Assembly: GCA_964384025.1 (NCBI GenBank) | Contig: CAYLJJ010000050.1 | Location: 1 to 46,922, forward strand | Length of the DNA: 46,922 nt | From: CAYLJJ01 sp964384025 | GTDB lineage: Bacteria > Myxococcota_A > Bradymonadia > UBA7976 > UBA1532 | Direction: 5' to 3' | Translations under genes and position numbers: made by a program | The notes under the pieces: generated by a model | What the model saw: only the letters and a program-made list of their open reading frames with translations | The model's database searches: none | Told to the model about the DNA's origin: nothing | Shown here: piece by piece, positions 16,665-25,789 of the stretch | How the letters are laid out: every line of letters begins with the position of its first letter | Numbering within the stretch: the first letter of the stretch is position 1

Positions 16665-18329
16665 TTAGCGCTCTAAAAGACGAGAGATCGCTCGACGAAA
16701 GCTCAGACCCAGTTGAAGAGAGCGATGCTCAATGGCTCGCTCCAAGGCCCGTCGTCGATCCTCCAGATCGGCAACCTGAAACTCTTGACCAGCGAGGCTT
16801 GTGTTGCGTTCTGCCTGAATACTCAGGCGGCTCTTCTCAAGCTCAGCCAGTTGATAGCGCATATCAGCCACCCTGGGCATCTGCGCGGCGAGCTGCTTCT
16901 TTAGCGCGTTGAGGCGCTCTGTTTCACGACGGCGTGCTTTAAAGATGCGCTCCAGGCGCCTCAATCGAGCTTCAATATCCTCTCGATAGAGATCCCGAAA
17001 ATCAACTAAGCCCCCTGCCTGAGTTGAGGAGAAGAGGGTAGATTGATGCGCCTCGATTTTTCCGTAGATTTGGGCATAGTCGGCATCTAGATTCTCAATC
17101 TGTTTTAGGAGTTGTTCAACCTGCTCTTGCTCAACTTCGAGTTGCTCTAGGAGCTTATCTTTCTCCTCTGAGAGGCTGCGGATGGCCCGCTCTAAGGGGC
17201 TCAGGCGAGCTTCTAAACTGCGAGCTAAGCGATCAGCAGCATCTCGTGCCTCAGCTAAGCTCTGATCCAAACCCAGCTGCTTGGCCCGTAGAGACTCCAT
17301 CGCGCCCTGGATCACACGCAGCTCCTCTGGGATCTCCTCTTCAGGCCAGAGCCCCTTAAGGACCTCGTCCAGGTTGCGAGCGTAGCGCTGGAGATCTCCA
17401 GGGTTCCCCAGGGTGGGGAGCCTCAGATCTCTCAGTAGAGGAGCCTCTCCGCCCAGCTTAAGACAGGTCTGCTCCACGCCGTTACGCCCTGTCCAGAGAT
17501 CCAGCACCTCCCTCAACTCTTCGGCGCTTCCATAGCGCTCCTCTGGTCGCTTCTCTAAGCAACGGTGGATCAAGCGCTCCAGCTCTGGATCCAGCGCGGG
17601 GACGCGCTCCCGAAGAGGAGGTGGAGGGGTCTGAAGGTGCATCCGCATAAGCTGGACAGGGCTCTTATGGAAGAAGGGAGGAGAGCCCGCGAGCAGCTCG
17701 TAGAGGATCAAGCCCAACTGATAGATGTCGCTGCGGGCATCGATCTTAAGGGCTTGAGCTTGTTCCGGGCTCATATAAAGGGGGGTCCCCAAAGTCATCC
17801 CTGTTGCTGTCGCAGCCATCTTAGCTGGATCCCCCACCTCCAGCTTGGCGATCCCAAAGTCCAAGATCTTGATAAAGTCCCTGTGTCGTTGACCCTGTAC
17901 CAACATCAGGTTGTCAGGCTTGATATCTCGATGAAAGATCCCACGTGCATGGGCCGCTGAGAGCCCCTGACAGATCTGTCGCGCGATAAAGGCCACCCGC
18001 TGAGGCTCAAGGGCGCCCTCCTGCTCCAAAATCTCTCCCAGGCTATGGCCCTGGAGCCGCTCCATGATCACAAAGCCGAGATCCTCATCGGCGATACCAT
18101 AGTCCAAGACACGCACGATATTTTCATGGAGAAGAGAGCAGATGACGCGACCCTCCTGTAGGATCCGCGCCAGAGGGTCTTGGCGCCCTCGCAGACGACG
18201 CTTGAGGATCTTGATGGCGACCTCGGCGCCGGTCTTCTCGTGCCGCGCGCTGTAGATCGAGGCCATCCCCCCTGAGGCGATGATCTCACCCAGAAGATAA
18301 CTCCCCAGGCGCTTTAGAGGGAGATCCAT
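16665..18329 (-). CDS. Soluble Ser/Thr protein kinase with long coiled-coil C-terminus
   Basis: A 554-residue protein. The N-terminal ~280 residues form a complete Hanks kinase: SGGMASIY glycine loop, Lys40, HRDIKPDN (133-140), DFG (157-159), and GTPLYMSPEQA in the activation segment. About 350-530 is dominated by heptad-like coiled coil (SEEKDKLLEQLEVEQEQVEQLLKQIENL), and I see no membrane helix or exported domain. It is likely a cytoplasmic, self-associating kinase. The ATG has AAGGAG about 4 bases upstream. It starts only 14 bases after the propeller lipoprotein gene and is the last member of the eight-gene run starting at 29804. It is a candidate to phosphorylate the FHA-interacting partners encoded upstream. 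Confidence 0.9.
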   Translation of the reverse strand: MDLPLKRLGSYLLGEIIASGGMASIYSARHEKTGAEVAIKILKRRLRGRQDPLARILQEGRVICSLLHENIVRVLDYGIADEDLGFVIMERLQGHSLGEILEQEGALEPQRVAFIARQICQGLSAAHARGIFHRDIKPDNLMLVQGQRHRDFIKILDFGIAKLEVGDPAKMAATATGMTLGTPLYMSPEQAQALKIDARSDIYQLGLILYELLAGSPPFFHKSPVQLMRMHLQTPPPPLRERVPALDPELERLIHRCLEKRPEERYGSAEELREVLDLWTGRNGVEQTCLKLGGEAPLLRDLRLPTLGNPGDLQRYARNLDEVLKGLWPEEEIPEELRVIQGAMESLRAKQLGLDQSLAEARDAADRLARSLEARLSPLERAIRSLSEEKDKLLEQLEVEQEQVEQLLKQIENLDADYAQIYGKIEAHQSTLFSSTQAGGLVDFRDLYREDIEARLRRLERIFKARRRETERLNALKKQLAAQMPRVADMRYQLAELEKSRLSIQAERNTSLAGQEFQVADLEDRRRALERAIEHRSLQLGLSFRRAISRLLER

Positions 18330-18343
18330 AGAGCTCCTTATTT

Positions 18344-21300
18344 TCAGCGCAAGAGGGCGATCCCGTCATCGCTCTGGATCCAGATCTGACCATCATCTTG
18401 GGTGATGATGATGCTGAGGACTTGGCGACCCGGGAGACCCTCGGCATAACCATAGCTGCTGAAGCTGCCCTCAGGGCTGCCCAGGGCTAGGCCCTGGTCT
18501 GTCCCCACAATCAGGCGACCGTCTGGATGTAAAGCGAGCACTTGGATGCTCTCACTGGGGAGCCCTTGCCCGATCCCAAAGCGCTGTAGTTCTTCGCCGT
18601 CGCGATGACGGAATAGGCCCTCTGCGCTGCCGATCCAGAGCGTTCCATCTGGAGCGACGGCGAGCGCCTTTATATCGACGTTGGGGAGCTGATCAGCTCC
18701 TAGGGTGCTCCAACTGCGCTCATCGATCGAGTAGATGCCAACACCCCCAGCAGTCCCAGCGTAAAGGGTCCGTCCCTGGATAGCGAGGGCACGGGTGTCA
18801 TCATGGGGGAGCCCCCCGCTGCTCTGAGCACGGTTGATACGAGAGAGGTTGCCCCCGCGGAAAAGCGTGACCCCTAAGGAGCTGGCGATCCAGACCTCCA
18901 GATCGCCCCCTGGACCGCTCCTCCATAAAACCAAAGCTCTCAGCTCTGAGTCGCTGAGGATCGCAGCGCTCATCGGCCACCAAGCTCCAATGCCTCCGGC
19001 CGCTTCGGTGTAACGGGCGATGCCATAGCCGTTAAAGATGCACCAAAGATCACTCTCAGAGGGAGCACAGCGAGTCAATAGAGCTTCAACCTCTGCTGGA
19101 AGTTCAAAGTTGACTTTCTCTTGATCTGCTTGGATCTCAAGAGCCAGACGCTGCTCTCCCTGTTGGGTGCTGAAGAGCGGACGACCGGCCAAGCTCAAGG
19201 TCAAAGCAGCAAGGCTGCCATTTCCAGGGAGACCCTCTCCGCTGTGGTCAGCGACGATCATCTTGGAGCCATCCGAAATAGAGACTCCGCCCCCCAGAGC
19301 TGGATCGCAATAACTGATAAAGAGCTCCTCTCCCCCCCACTCCAAGTTAACGCTCTCTTCTCCAGGGCTCTCCAAGAGATCTGCATTCTCTGCGTTAAAG
19401 AGCTGGGCTTCCCAGCCCCCCTCTACGCGCTCCTCCAAGCGCAAGAGCGCGCCAAACTCCTGCCTTTGGTTGCTCTCTAAAAGAGCCCAAAGCGCGCTCC
19501 CATCATGAGCCAAGGCGCGAACCAGGTCGCTGCCCACCGAGGAGGGGAAGCTTCCCGCTGTGCGGTTAAGCGTCTCCCACTCATCATCCTGGGTCCCCAC
19601 CGCGATCCCTCGATCGGTCGCCGCAAAGATGCGCCCTTCATAGATGATAAGATCGTTGACGCGGTTATCTGGGAGGCGCTGCCCCGACTCAAGGCGGACC
19701 GGGAAGCGGAAGGCGGCCTCTGCCTCGTCATAGATCATCAAGCCCTCATAGCTGGCGACCCAAAGCGCTTGACCATCATGGGCAAGGGCGTGGAGATGAT
19801 CTGTTAAGAGGTTGGGGTGCTCAGCTCCTGTGTGGAAGATCTGCCAAGCGCCCTCCCCCTCTCGACGAGCGAGTCCTCCACCTGAGGTGGCGATCCAGAC
19901 CCGGCCTTCGATAGGCAGGATGTCGGTGACAGGAGCGTTGGGGATGCCATCGGCGGGGATAAACTGGCCCCGAACGATGCCTGTTAAGTCCAAGCGGGCG
20001 ATGCCCCCATTTGTGCCCAGCCAGATCTCCTCTCCCACCTGACGGATCACGCGAATATCTGCGCCTGGGAGTTGAGCTGAGTTGACCGCCTGAAACTCTC
20101 CTTCCCGCTGGAGAAAGAGTCCCATGCTGGTGGCGATCCAGAGTGTGTCTCCAACGCGGGTTGAGCTGCGTACACAGGGCTGAGGGAGGCCGTTGCCGGG
20201 CTGGAAAGTAGCGAAGTAGCCATCCAAGCCCACCAAGCCCCCATCAGTAGCCACCCAGCGGGTCCCGTCCGCTCCAGCGGCCAAGGCGCGCAGCTCTTCT
20301 CCAGGCAGGAGCCCTTGACTGGGAGGGTAGAGGCGGCCCTCTTCATCTACTCGACGCAGCCCTTCAGGGCTGCCCAGGTAGAGCCCCTCTCCATCCTCGA
20401 TCAGGCTGTGTACGCCAAAGCCCTCATAGCGCTGAAGAGGATCTGGTCTGCCCTCAGCGTCAAGGAGCAGCAGGCCCTGCTCAGCCATAAGCCAGATCCC
20501 CCCATTGATGGCATCCTCCAGAGCCAAGGGGGCGCCCAGCTCTGGAGGTAAAGCAACAGGTAAGATAGGACCACTATCGATCCGCGCGAGGCCCCCGGCG
20601 GTGGCCAACCAGAGGCGATCTCTTGGATCGATATGTAGCCCCCGAACATCATCGGAGGGGAGCATCTCTGCGACCCCAAAGTGGCTCCAGTCGGTGCCGA
20701 CCAGGAGATAGAGACCCTGGTCGCTGCTTACCCAGACCTGTTGCTGACTGTTGACCACCACATCTCGTAGGATCCCAGGCCCTGGCCTAAAGTTGAAGAG
20801 AAAGCCATCGGGGCGGACCACACTGATCCCCGCCTCATGTACCAGCCATCGGCGACCCTGAGCGTCTAAGAAGAGCGCGCGTAGATGGTTGCCGCTGAGG
20901 CCTTCAGCGTTGCTCCAGTGACGCTGAGTTCCATCGGGGCTGTACTCCAACAGCCCTCCCTCGGTGGCCGCCAAAATCAGCGCTCCATCGAGGCTGAGAT
21001 CCCAAACATTGCGGCTGTAAGTGAGGGTCTCAAAGCGGCTCTCACAGGGGCGGATGTTCTGATCTGGGTTGGGGTGATGGGGACAGGTGTCACTGGCATC
21101 GGGGGCGCCATCTCCATCCAGATCCCCGGCACAGGCGAGCGCTTGGTTGGGGTTGGCTGTCGCTGGGCAGTTGTCCTGCCAATCTGGGATCCCATCAGCG
21201 TCATCGTCCAGATCACAGACATCCCCCATACCATCCATATCTGTATCTTGACCGGTGGGATCTGTCTGAAGTGGACAGCTGTCTTCGCCATCTAAGACAC

Positions 21301-21820
21301 CATCACCGTCGGTATCTGCACGCAGCGGGTGGGTGCCCAAAGCCTCCTCCGCTGCCAAATCCAAGCCATCACCATCGGCGTCAGGATCGCAGAGATCTCC
21401 CAGAAGATCCCCATCCAGATCGCCCTGATCTGGGTTGGCGATGCTGGGGCAATTGTCCTGCTCATCCAGATACCCATCTCCATCTGTGTCCTGAAGATCG
21501 CAGAGATCCCCCACGCCATCTTCATCTGTGTCCATCTGGTCTGGGTTGCTGATCTCAGGGCAGTTGTCCAGGGTATCTGGATGCCCATCACCATCGCTGT
21601 CTAAGGCTGGAGGCAGGTCTGGAGCGATATCAGCGCCCTGCTCCACTCGGGCATCCAAGGGGAGCAGATCAACGCCCAGATCCTGAGCGCCTCCAGCATC
21701 CTTCTTGGTGGAGCCTGGGGTGTAGGCGCTGAACTCCTCAAAGTCTAGAGTGCAGGCGCTCAAGGAGAGCAGCAAGATCAGCAAGAGAGGCCCTTGGCTC
21801 CAGTTCGTGGTCATCATCAT
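18344..21820 (-). CDS. Large lipoprotein with thrombospondin type-3 repeats and two-component-regulator-type beta-propellers
   Basis: About 1158 residues. A lipoprotein signal (LILLLSLSAC) comes first, then an acidic linker. About six thrombospondin type-3 calcium-binding repeats follow (DSDGDGHPDTLDNCPEISNPDQ and variants, about residues 70-250). The rest consists of many Reg_prop-like blades (for example LRALAAGADGTRWVATDGGLVGLDG, IKALAVAPDGTLWIGSAEGLF), enough for at least two seven-bladed propellers. Such propellers sense ligands in hybrid two-component systems, but here there is no kinase or membrane helix in the chain, so it is a free exported sensor or scaffold. Start: the GTG at 21823 and three ATGs follow in tandem; 21820 is the likeliest, with GGGGAG about 9 bases upstream. 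It abuts the PEGA gene upstream and the kinase gene downstream. Confidence 0.88.
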   Translation of the reverse strand: MMMTTNWSQGPLLLILLLSLSACTLDFEEFSAYTPGSTKKDAGGAQDLGVDLLPLDARVEQGADIAPDLPPALDSDGDGHPDTLDNCPEISNPDQMDTDEDGVGDLCDLQDTDGDGYLDEQDNCPSIANPDQGDLDGDLLGDLCDPDADGDGLDLAAEEALGTHPLRADTDGDGVLDGEDSCPLQTDPTGQDTDMDGMGDVCDLDDDADGIPDWQDNCPATANPNQALACAGDLDGDGAPDASDTCPHHPNPDQNIRPCESRFETLTYSRNVWDLSLDGALILAATEGGLLEYSPDGTQRHWSNAEGLSGNHLRALFLDAQGRRWLVHEAGISVVRPDGFLFNFRPGPGILRDVVVNSQQQVWVSSDQGLYLLVGTDWSHFGVAEMLPSDDVRGLHIDPRDRLWLATAGGLARIDSGPILPVALPPELGAPLALEDAINGGIWLMAEQGLLLLDAEGRPDPLQRYEGFGVHSLIEDGEGLYLGSPEGLRRVDEEGRLYPPSQGLLPGEELRALAAGADGTRWVATDGGLVGLDGYFATFQPGNGLPQPCVRSSTRVGDTLWIATSMGLFLQREGEFQAVNSAQLPGADIRVIRQVGEEIWLGTNGGIARLDLTGIVRGQFIPADGIPNAPVTDILPIEGRVWIATSGGGLARREGEGAWQIFHTGAEHPNLLTDHLHALAHDGQALWVASYEGLMIYDEAEAAFRFPVRLESGQRLPDNRVNDLIIYEGRIFAATDRGIAVGTQDDEWETLNRTAGSFPSSVGSDLVRALAHDGSALWALLESNQRQEFGALLRLEERVEGGWEAQLFNAENADLLESPGEESVNLEWGGEELFISYCDPALGGGVSISDGSKMIVADHSGEGLPGNGSLAALTLSLAGRPLFSTQQGEQRLALEIQADQEKVNFELPAEVEALLTRCAPSESDLWCIFNGYGIARYTEAAGGIGAWWPMSAAILSDSELRALVLWRSGPGGDLEVWIASSLGVTLFRGGNLSRINRAQSSGGLPHDDTRALAIQGRTLYAGTAGGVGIYSIDERSWSTLGADQLPNVDIKALAVAPDGTLWIGSAEGLFRHRDGEELQRFGIGQGLPSESIQVLALHPDGRLIVGTDQGLALGSPEGSFSSYGYAEGLPGRQVLSIIITQDDGQIWIQSDDGIALLR

Positions 21821-21822
21821 CA

Positions 21823-22944
21823 CTAAAAGCTCCCCTGAAGGCTCATCGTGCTGCCCCCCTCAAGACGCAGAGAGGCGCTGCTCTCTCTCTCTCCGGGTTT
21901 GCCCAAGATCCACCAAGTGAAACCACCGATGAGCGCCGCTGAGCCCAGGCCCAAGAGGACGTTGCTGTTGAGGACCATGCTGTCACCCAGATCGATATCC
22001 TCGGGAGCGATGAGCTGATCGTTGTCTCGCTTCTCCTCCAATTGGCCATAGAGGCTATTGGCTTGAAGCCCGTAGAAGGTCGCGCCTCCAAGAGAGGCGA
22101 CCCCCAGACCCATCGTGATCCAGGGCCAAATGCGAGTACCGCCTCCAGCGTCGCTCTCAGCGCCTGAGCCTCCTGACTCTCCAGAGAGGTCAATGCTGAT
22201 CCGTTTGGAGTCGCTCGCCTTAACCATAAGCTCGCGCTCCCAAGGAGCGAAGCCGGGCTTTAAGACCTGGATCTTGTGGTTTCCCTGACTGAGGCGCAGA
22301 GGCTTGAACAGAGGACTCTGTCCCACCCGCTTTTCATCCACGATCACCACCGCCCCTCGCTGGGAGATCATCAGTTGGATGTTGCCCACCAGATCACTCC
22401 TCAGTAATCTCACCGCCACCTTGAGAGGTTCCCTCTTGAGGCGGATCACCTTCCTGAGGCTCTCAAAGCCCTCCTTCTCGAGGATCAGGGTGTAGCTTCC
22501 GTCGAGAAGCTTGAAGCTCACTGGGGTTGCTCCCATGGAGCCCTTGGACTTGTCATTGACAAAGACCTGGGCCCCCGAAGGTTGACTCTCGACGCTGATC
22601 TCAGCGTAGCGATCCACGAGTTTGCCCTTCAGCTCTTCGATCCGGCGCTGCACCGCTGGTCGCTTGAGAGAGCGTGGTAAAGCATCAGTGAAGCGTTGGT
22701 AAAAGGTGATGGCGTTCTCAAAATTCTCAGCCTTTTCATAGCAGAAGCCGATGTTATAGAGAACGCTCCCCCGAGGCTCTACTTCGAAGGCCTCTTTATA
22801 GAGGAGCGCGGCATCCTCAAAGCGTCCCTCCTTGTAGGCTCTCTTGGCTTTCCCTTTGATCTCCTCATACTCTGGGTTGCTTTGTGCTCCAACCTGAACC
22901 CCAAAGGACAGGATGAACAGAGACAGGAACAGGCTGGTCTTCAC
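21823..22944 (-). CDS. Exported TPR-PEGA domain protein
   Basis: About 373 residues. It has a signal peptide (MKTSLFLSLFILSFGVQVGAQ) and two or three TPRs (AYKEGRFEDAALLYKEAFEVEP...). Two PEGA domains follow: ISVESQPSGAQVFVNDKSKGSMGATP and IQLMISQRGAVVIVDEKRVGQSPLFKPL. A C-terminal pair of hydrophobic segments (WPWITMGLGVASLGGATFYG, VLLGLGSAALIGGFTWWILG) completes it. PEGA domains sit on the outside of the cell or in S-layer and wall contexts. I choose the GTG at 22944 instead of the TTG at 22989: GGAGG lies about 5 bases upstream and the signal peptide then starts at residue 1. Its stop is at the start of the propeller lipoprotein gene and it follows the VWA-FHA gene directly, so it belongs to the kinase/FHA run. 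Confidence 0.87.
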   Translation of the reverse strand: MKTSLFLSLFILSFGVQVGAQSNPEYEEIKGKAKRAYKEGRFEDAALLYKEAFEVEPRGSVLYNIGFCYEKAENFENAITFYQRFTDALPRSLKRPAVQRRIEELKGKLVDRYAEISVESQPSGAQVFVNDKSKGSMGATPVSFKLLDGSYTLILEKEGFESLRKVIRLKREPLKVAVRLLRSDLVGNIQLMISQRGAVVIVDEKRVGQSPLFKPLRLSQGNHKIQVLKPGFAPWERELMVKASDSKRISIDLSGESGGSGAESDAGGGTRIWPWITMGLGVASLGGATFYGLQANSLYGQLEEKRDNDQLIAPEDIDLGDSMVLNSNVLLGLGSAALIGGFTWWILGKPGERESSASLRLEGGSTMSLQGSF

Positions 22945-22985
22945 CACATCCTCCGTGAGAATCGAGTACAGACTGAGAGCTGCGC

Positions 22986-24485
22986 TCAACGTTTGAGCTT
23001 GAACTCCATCTGAACAGCACCTACGCTGACCCGATCCCCATCTTTAAGAAACTGCTTGTTGATACGTTGATCGTTGACAAGGACACCATTGGTGCTCCCA
23101 AAATCAGCCAATTCAAAGCGGTTCTCCCTGACCTTGATGCCTGCATGATGCTTGGAAACAGAGCCATCAGGGATCACGATGGTGTTTCCCTCAGCCGAGC
23201 CGATATTGGTTAGGCTCTCACGGATAAAGAAGGTGTGACCGTTGAGTGCTCCCGATGAAGAGACGATGAGCTTGCCCAGGTGGGGGAGCGCCTCACAATA
23301 TCTACACACTTTCCAGTCCAAAGGGATCATATTTCCACAGCCCCCACAGAGGCTGCTCTCCGGCCCCACAGGGACGAGTTCCTCCGCCTGCTTCGAGCCC
23401 ATCCGCCGCAGGATAAAGCGCAACAGAAAGAAGAGGAGGAGCAGCAGTAGTAGGCCCCCCAGACCCAAACCAAGCCAGAGCAGAAGATGGCTCTCACGCT
23501 CTGGAGCGAGACGGATGATGGCATTGGAGTTATAGTCCTGCCCTCCCTGCTCCACCTTGATCTTAAAAGCGGTGTCCTTGTTCTCTTCAAAGTCTGTGGT
23601 CTGAAAGCTGATCACATGCTGCTTGAGCAGCTCTTCGCTGAGGTGGCTGATGAAGATGTTGATCTTGCTGGAGTTGCTCGCCATCCGATAGGTGCCCCCA
23701 GTGACTCCAGCCAGCTTCCTCAGCTTCTCCAACTGCTGCTCTCCCTCAGTAGCGTTGCCCACCACGTTGATGCGCACATTGCGGCGCTTCGCCTCGCGCT
23801 GGATGCTCTGTAAGCGATCCTTGGCGGCAGTGGGGTTCTCCATCGTTTCATCGTAGCCATCTGAAACCACCAAGATGGCGCGGTTGGGGCCGATGGTGTC
23901 AAAGCCGGTGGGGAAGAGATTAAGACCCTTGTCGATCGACTCAAAGAGCTGAACGCTGACCCCCTCCAGCTTCTTCTCTGAGAGCCAACTGATCGCCTCG
24001 TTGTGGGCGGGAGAGAGGTTGCCGCTGGCCTCAACAGTAGCTCCATAGATCACCACCGCTGAGCGGTCAGAGGGGCGCAGGCGGTTGAGGAGCGCATTGA
24101 CCCCCTTGCGCCCTGAGCTAAAGACCGCAGGCTCAGTAGCTTGATAAGTCGCAAAGACGATCGCCAAAGAGAGGCTGTGTGGGCTGCCCTCCAGGAGCGT
24201 AATTTTAAGCTCTCCATCGGGCTGCTCTCCATCAAAGGTCACCCCCCAGGATGAAACTTCGGTGATGGTGATGGGCTTGTATTTGCTGTTTAGGAAGGTT
24301 CCAAAGAAGGTAAACTCTCCCCTGTATCCCTGGCTGATGTCCACTGCATCCAAGCGCAGTCCGGTGGTACCGTGCTGCTTAGGACCCTGAGCAAAGGCTG
24401 AGCTGAGATAGAACCAAAGAAAAAATGGGCTCATCAAGCCCATCAGAACCCTCAGGGTCGAGCTTCGCAGGTGTCGTGGGAGCAC
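22986..24485 (-). CDS. VWA-like / transmembrane / zinc-ribbon / FHA protein
   Basis: About 499 residues. In order: a signal peptide (FFLWFYLSSAFAQ); a von Willebrand A-like domain (VVIYGATVE, RAILVVSDGYDE) whose first MIDAS strand reads IVFATYQAT, without the DxSxS metal site; a strong membrane helix (LLLWLGLGLGGLLLLLLLFFLLRFIL); a four-Cys zinc ribbon (CGGCGNMIPLDWKVCRYCE); and a C-terminal FHA domain (TNIGSAEGNTIVIPDGSVSKHHAGI, ADFGSTNGVLVND). The VWA part is therefore outside and the FHA part in the cytoplasm, where it can read phospho-threonine. Start: a GTG at 24485 has TTGGAG 6 bases upstream; the TTG at 24512 and an ATG at 24443 are alternatives. Its neighbours are a second FHA protein and two kinases. 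Confidence 0.88.
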   Translation of the reverse strand: MLPRHLRSSTLRVLMGLMSPFFLWFYLSSAFAQGPKQHGTTGLRLDAVDISQGYRGEFTFFGTFLNSKYKPITITEVSSWGVTFDGEQPDGELKITLLEGSPHSLSLAIVFATYQATEPAVFSSGRKGVNALLNRLRPSDRSAVVIYGATVEASGNLSPAHNEAISWLSEKKLEGVSVQLFESIDKGLNLFPTGFDTIGPNRAILVVSDGYDETMENPTAAKDRLQSIQREAKRRNVRINVVGNATEGEQQLEKLRKLAGVTGGTYRMASNSSKINIFISHLSEELLKQHVISFQTTDFEENKDTAFKIKVEQGGQDYNSNAIIRLAPERESHLLLWLGLGLGGLLLLLLLFFLLRFILRRMGSKQAEELVPVGPESSLCGGCGNMIPLDWKVCRYCEALPHLGKLIVSSSGALNGHTFFIRESLTNIGSAEGNTIVIPDGSVSKHHAGIKVRENRFELADFGSTNGVLVNDQRINKQFLKDGDRVSVGAVQMEFKLKR

Positions 24486-24508
24486 TGTGTTCTCCAATAG
24501 AGAATCGT

Positions 24509-25213
24509 TCAATAGAGTGACTTAAAGCGGAAGTTGGTTCTGCCTAGGCGAATGGCGTCACTGTCCACCAAGAGTTCCTTTGTAACACGCTTGGCGTTAT
24601 CATTTAAATAGGTTCCATTGGTAGATTGATGATCGATGAGGATATATTCATTGTCCTCATAGCGGATCGTGGCGTGTCGAGATGAGAGGTACTCGTCGGT
24701 GATCACCAGATCGTTGTCTGCTGCTGCGCCGATGTTGTTGACACCGTCATAGAGACGGAAGTCCTGCCCCTTCTGGCTGCCATCCATCGCTACGATCCAG
24801 CCCACCACCATCTTCTTTGGAGCTTTGAGAGCCTCAATGTCGATGGCCATGGTCTTATTGGGCACCCCTGGGTTTGGCGCTGGCCCTCCGTTGGGGGGGG
24901 GAGGCTGTCCCGCCTCTACAGAGAGCTCCTGGCCACAATAGGGGCAGGTCTTCCAGCTGGGATCGACCTCCGACTCACAGCTTGGGCAACCCAACTCTTG
25001 CCCCGCCTCCTCTTTTCCAAATTGCCACCAAGCCATTTTCTTCTTCTTTTTCTTCTTTGGGGCAGCAGGCTTCTTCACCTTGGGGTTGAGAGGATCCATC
25101 GCCTTGTTCATGGCCCCCTGAGCGGCACCCTCTGCCCTCCACTGAGCCCGGCGGACCGGATCCATCGCCCGAGCTTCTACTCGCCCTCTTATGACATCAA
25201 GTGGATTGCGCAT
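24509..25213 (-). CDS. Cytoplasmic zinc-ribbon FHA-domain protein
   Basis: A 234-residue soluble protein. The N-terminus is basic, with a run of Lys near residues 52-60. A four-Cys zinc ribbon (CPSCESEVDPSWKTCPYCG, about 76-94) and a Pro/Gly linker follow. The C-terminal FHA domain (about 135-230) has NNIGAAADNDLVITDEYLSSRHATIRY and IDHQSTNGTYLNDN. The Arg/Ser/His and Asn-Gly residues needed for phospho-Thr binding are all present. There is no signal peptide. The ribbon-FHA layout mirrors that of the next gene's cytoplasmic part, suggesting a paralogous pair. A possible later start is an ATG at residue 17; the ATG used here has GAGAGG directly adjacent, a short spacing. It is part of the kinase/FHA run, 60 bases from the membrane protein gene. 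Confidence 0.88.
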   Translation of the reverse strand: MRNPLDVIRGRVEARAMDPVRRAQWRAEGAAQGAMNKAMDPLNPKVKKPAAPKKKKKKKMAWWQFGKEEAGQELGCPSCESEVDPSWKTCPYCGQELSVEAGQPPPPNGGPAPNPGVPNKTMAIDIEALKAPKKMVVGWIVAMDGSQKGQDFRLYDGVNNIGAAADNDLVITDEYLSSRHATIRYEDNEYILIDHQSTNGTYLNDNAKRVTKELLVDSDAIRLGRTNFRFKSLY

Positions 25214-25273
25214 CCTCTCACCACGATCGCAGGTTCAACTCAGTGTGCCACGACCCGAACTCTGTCTCAAGGC

Positions 25274-25789
25274 TCAGGGGCCATGGAGCAGCAGCCAGAG
25301 CCCACGAACCAGCTCACCCTCCAACTCCTGGATCGCCTCACTCCAGGTCCAAAGCCAGCCAAGCAGGAGGAGAGAGAACCAGAGCGCCGATGAGGGGAAC
25401 AGGAAGGCACCCAGGCGAGATCCTTGACGAGCGGCCAAAGTGAAGCCCATGAGGCTATAAAGCGCTGAAGCCAGAAGCAGCCAAGAGTTCCAGGCAAAGG
25501 GAGCCACCGACCAGTAGATCTGGCGATCATTGATCAGGAGCAGGGCGAGCGCGAGCGCGCTGAAGAGAGAGAGTAGGCCGCAGCCCAAGCCCAGGGCAAG
25601 AGAGGCCAGGATGCGATCCTCGCGGAGGACCATAAAGCTGCTGACCAAGCCCAGGCAGATCCCCGCCCAGGACAGGAGGATAAAGCCTCGCTCTCCCAAC
25701 ATCTCTAGGGCAAAGGCCGCCGAACCCAGGAGGAGCAGACCGCTGCTCGCTGGGATAAGACCCAGGAGGGTGGGGAAGAGCAGATTCAT
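25274..25789 (-). CDS. Multi-pass membrane protein, unknown function
   Basis: A 171-residue, very hydrophobic protein with about five membrane helices (roughly 5-30, 37-56, 62-86, 95-118 and 130-150) and Leu/Ala-rich composition. I recognise no family motif. The C-terminus (EAIQELEGELVRGLWLLLHGP) is amphipathic. Its ATG overlaps the stop of the upstream toroid-like protein gene by four bases (ATGA, 25786-25789), so the two are translationally coupled and likely work together. It could be a membrane partner or small channel-like component, but nothing in the sequence fixes this. Confidence 0.75.
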   Translation of the reverse strand: MNLLFPTLLGLIPASSGLLLLGSAAFALEMLGERGFILLSWAGICLGLVSSFMVLREDRILASLALGLGCGLLSLFSALALALLLINDRQIYWSVAPFAWNSWLLLASALYSLMGFTLAARQGSRLGAFLFPSSALWFSLLLLGWLWTWSEAIQELEGELVRGLWLLLHGP

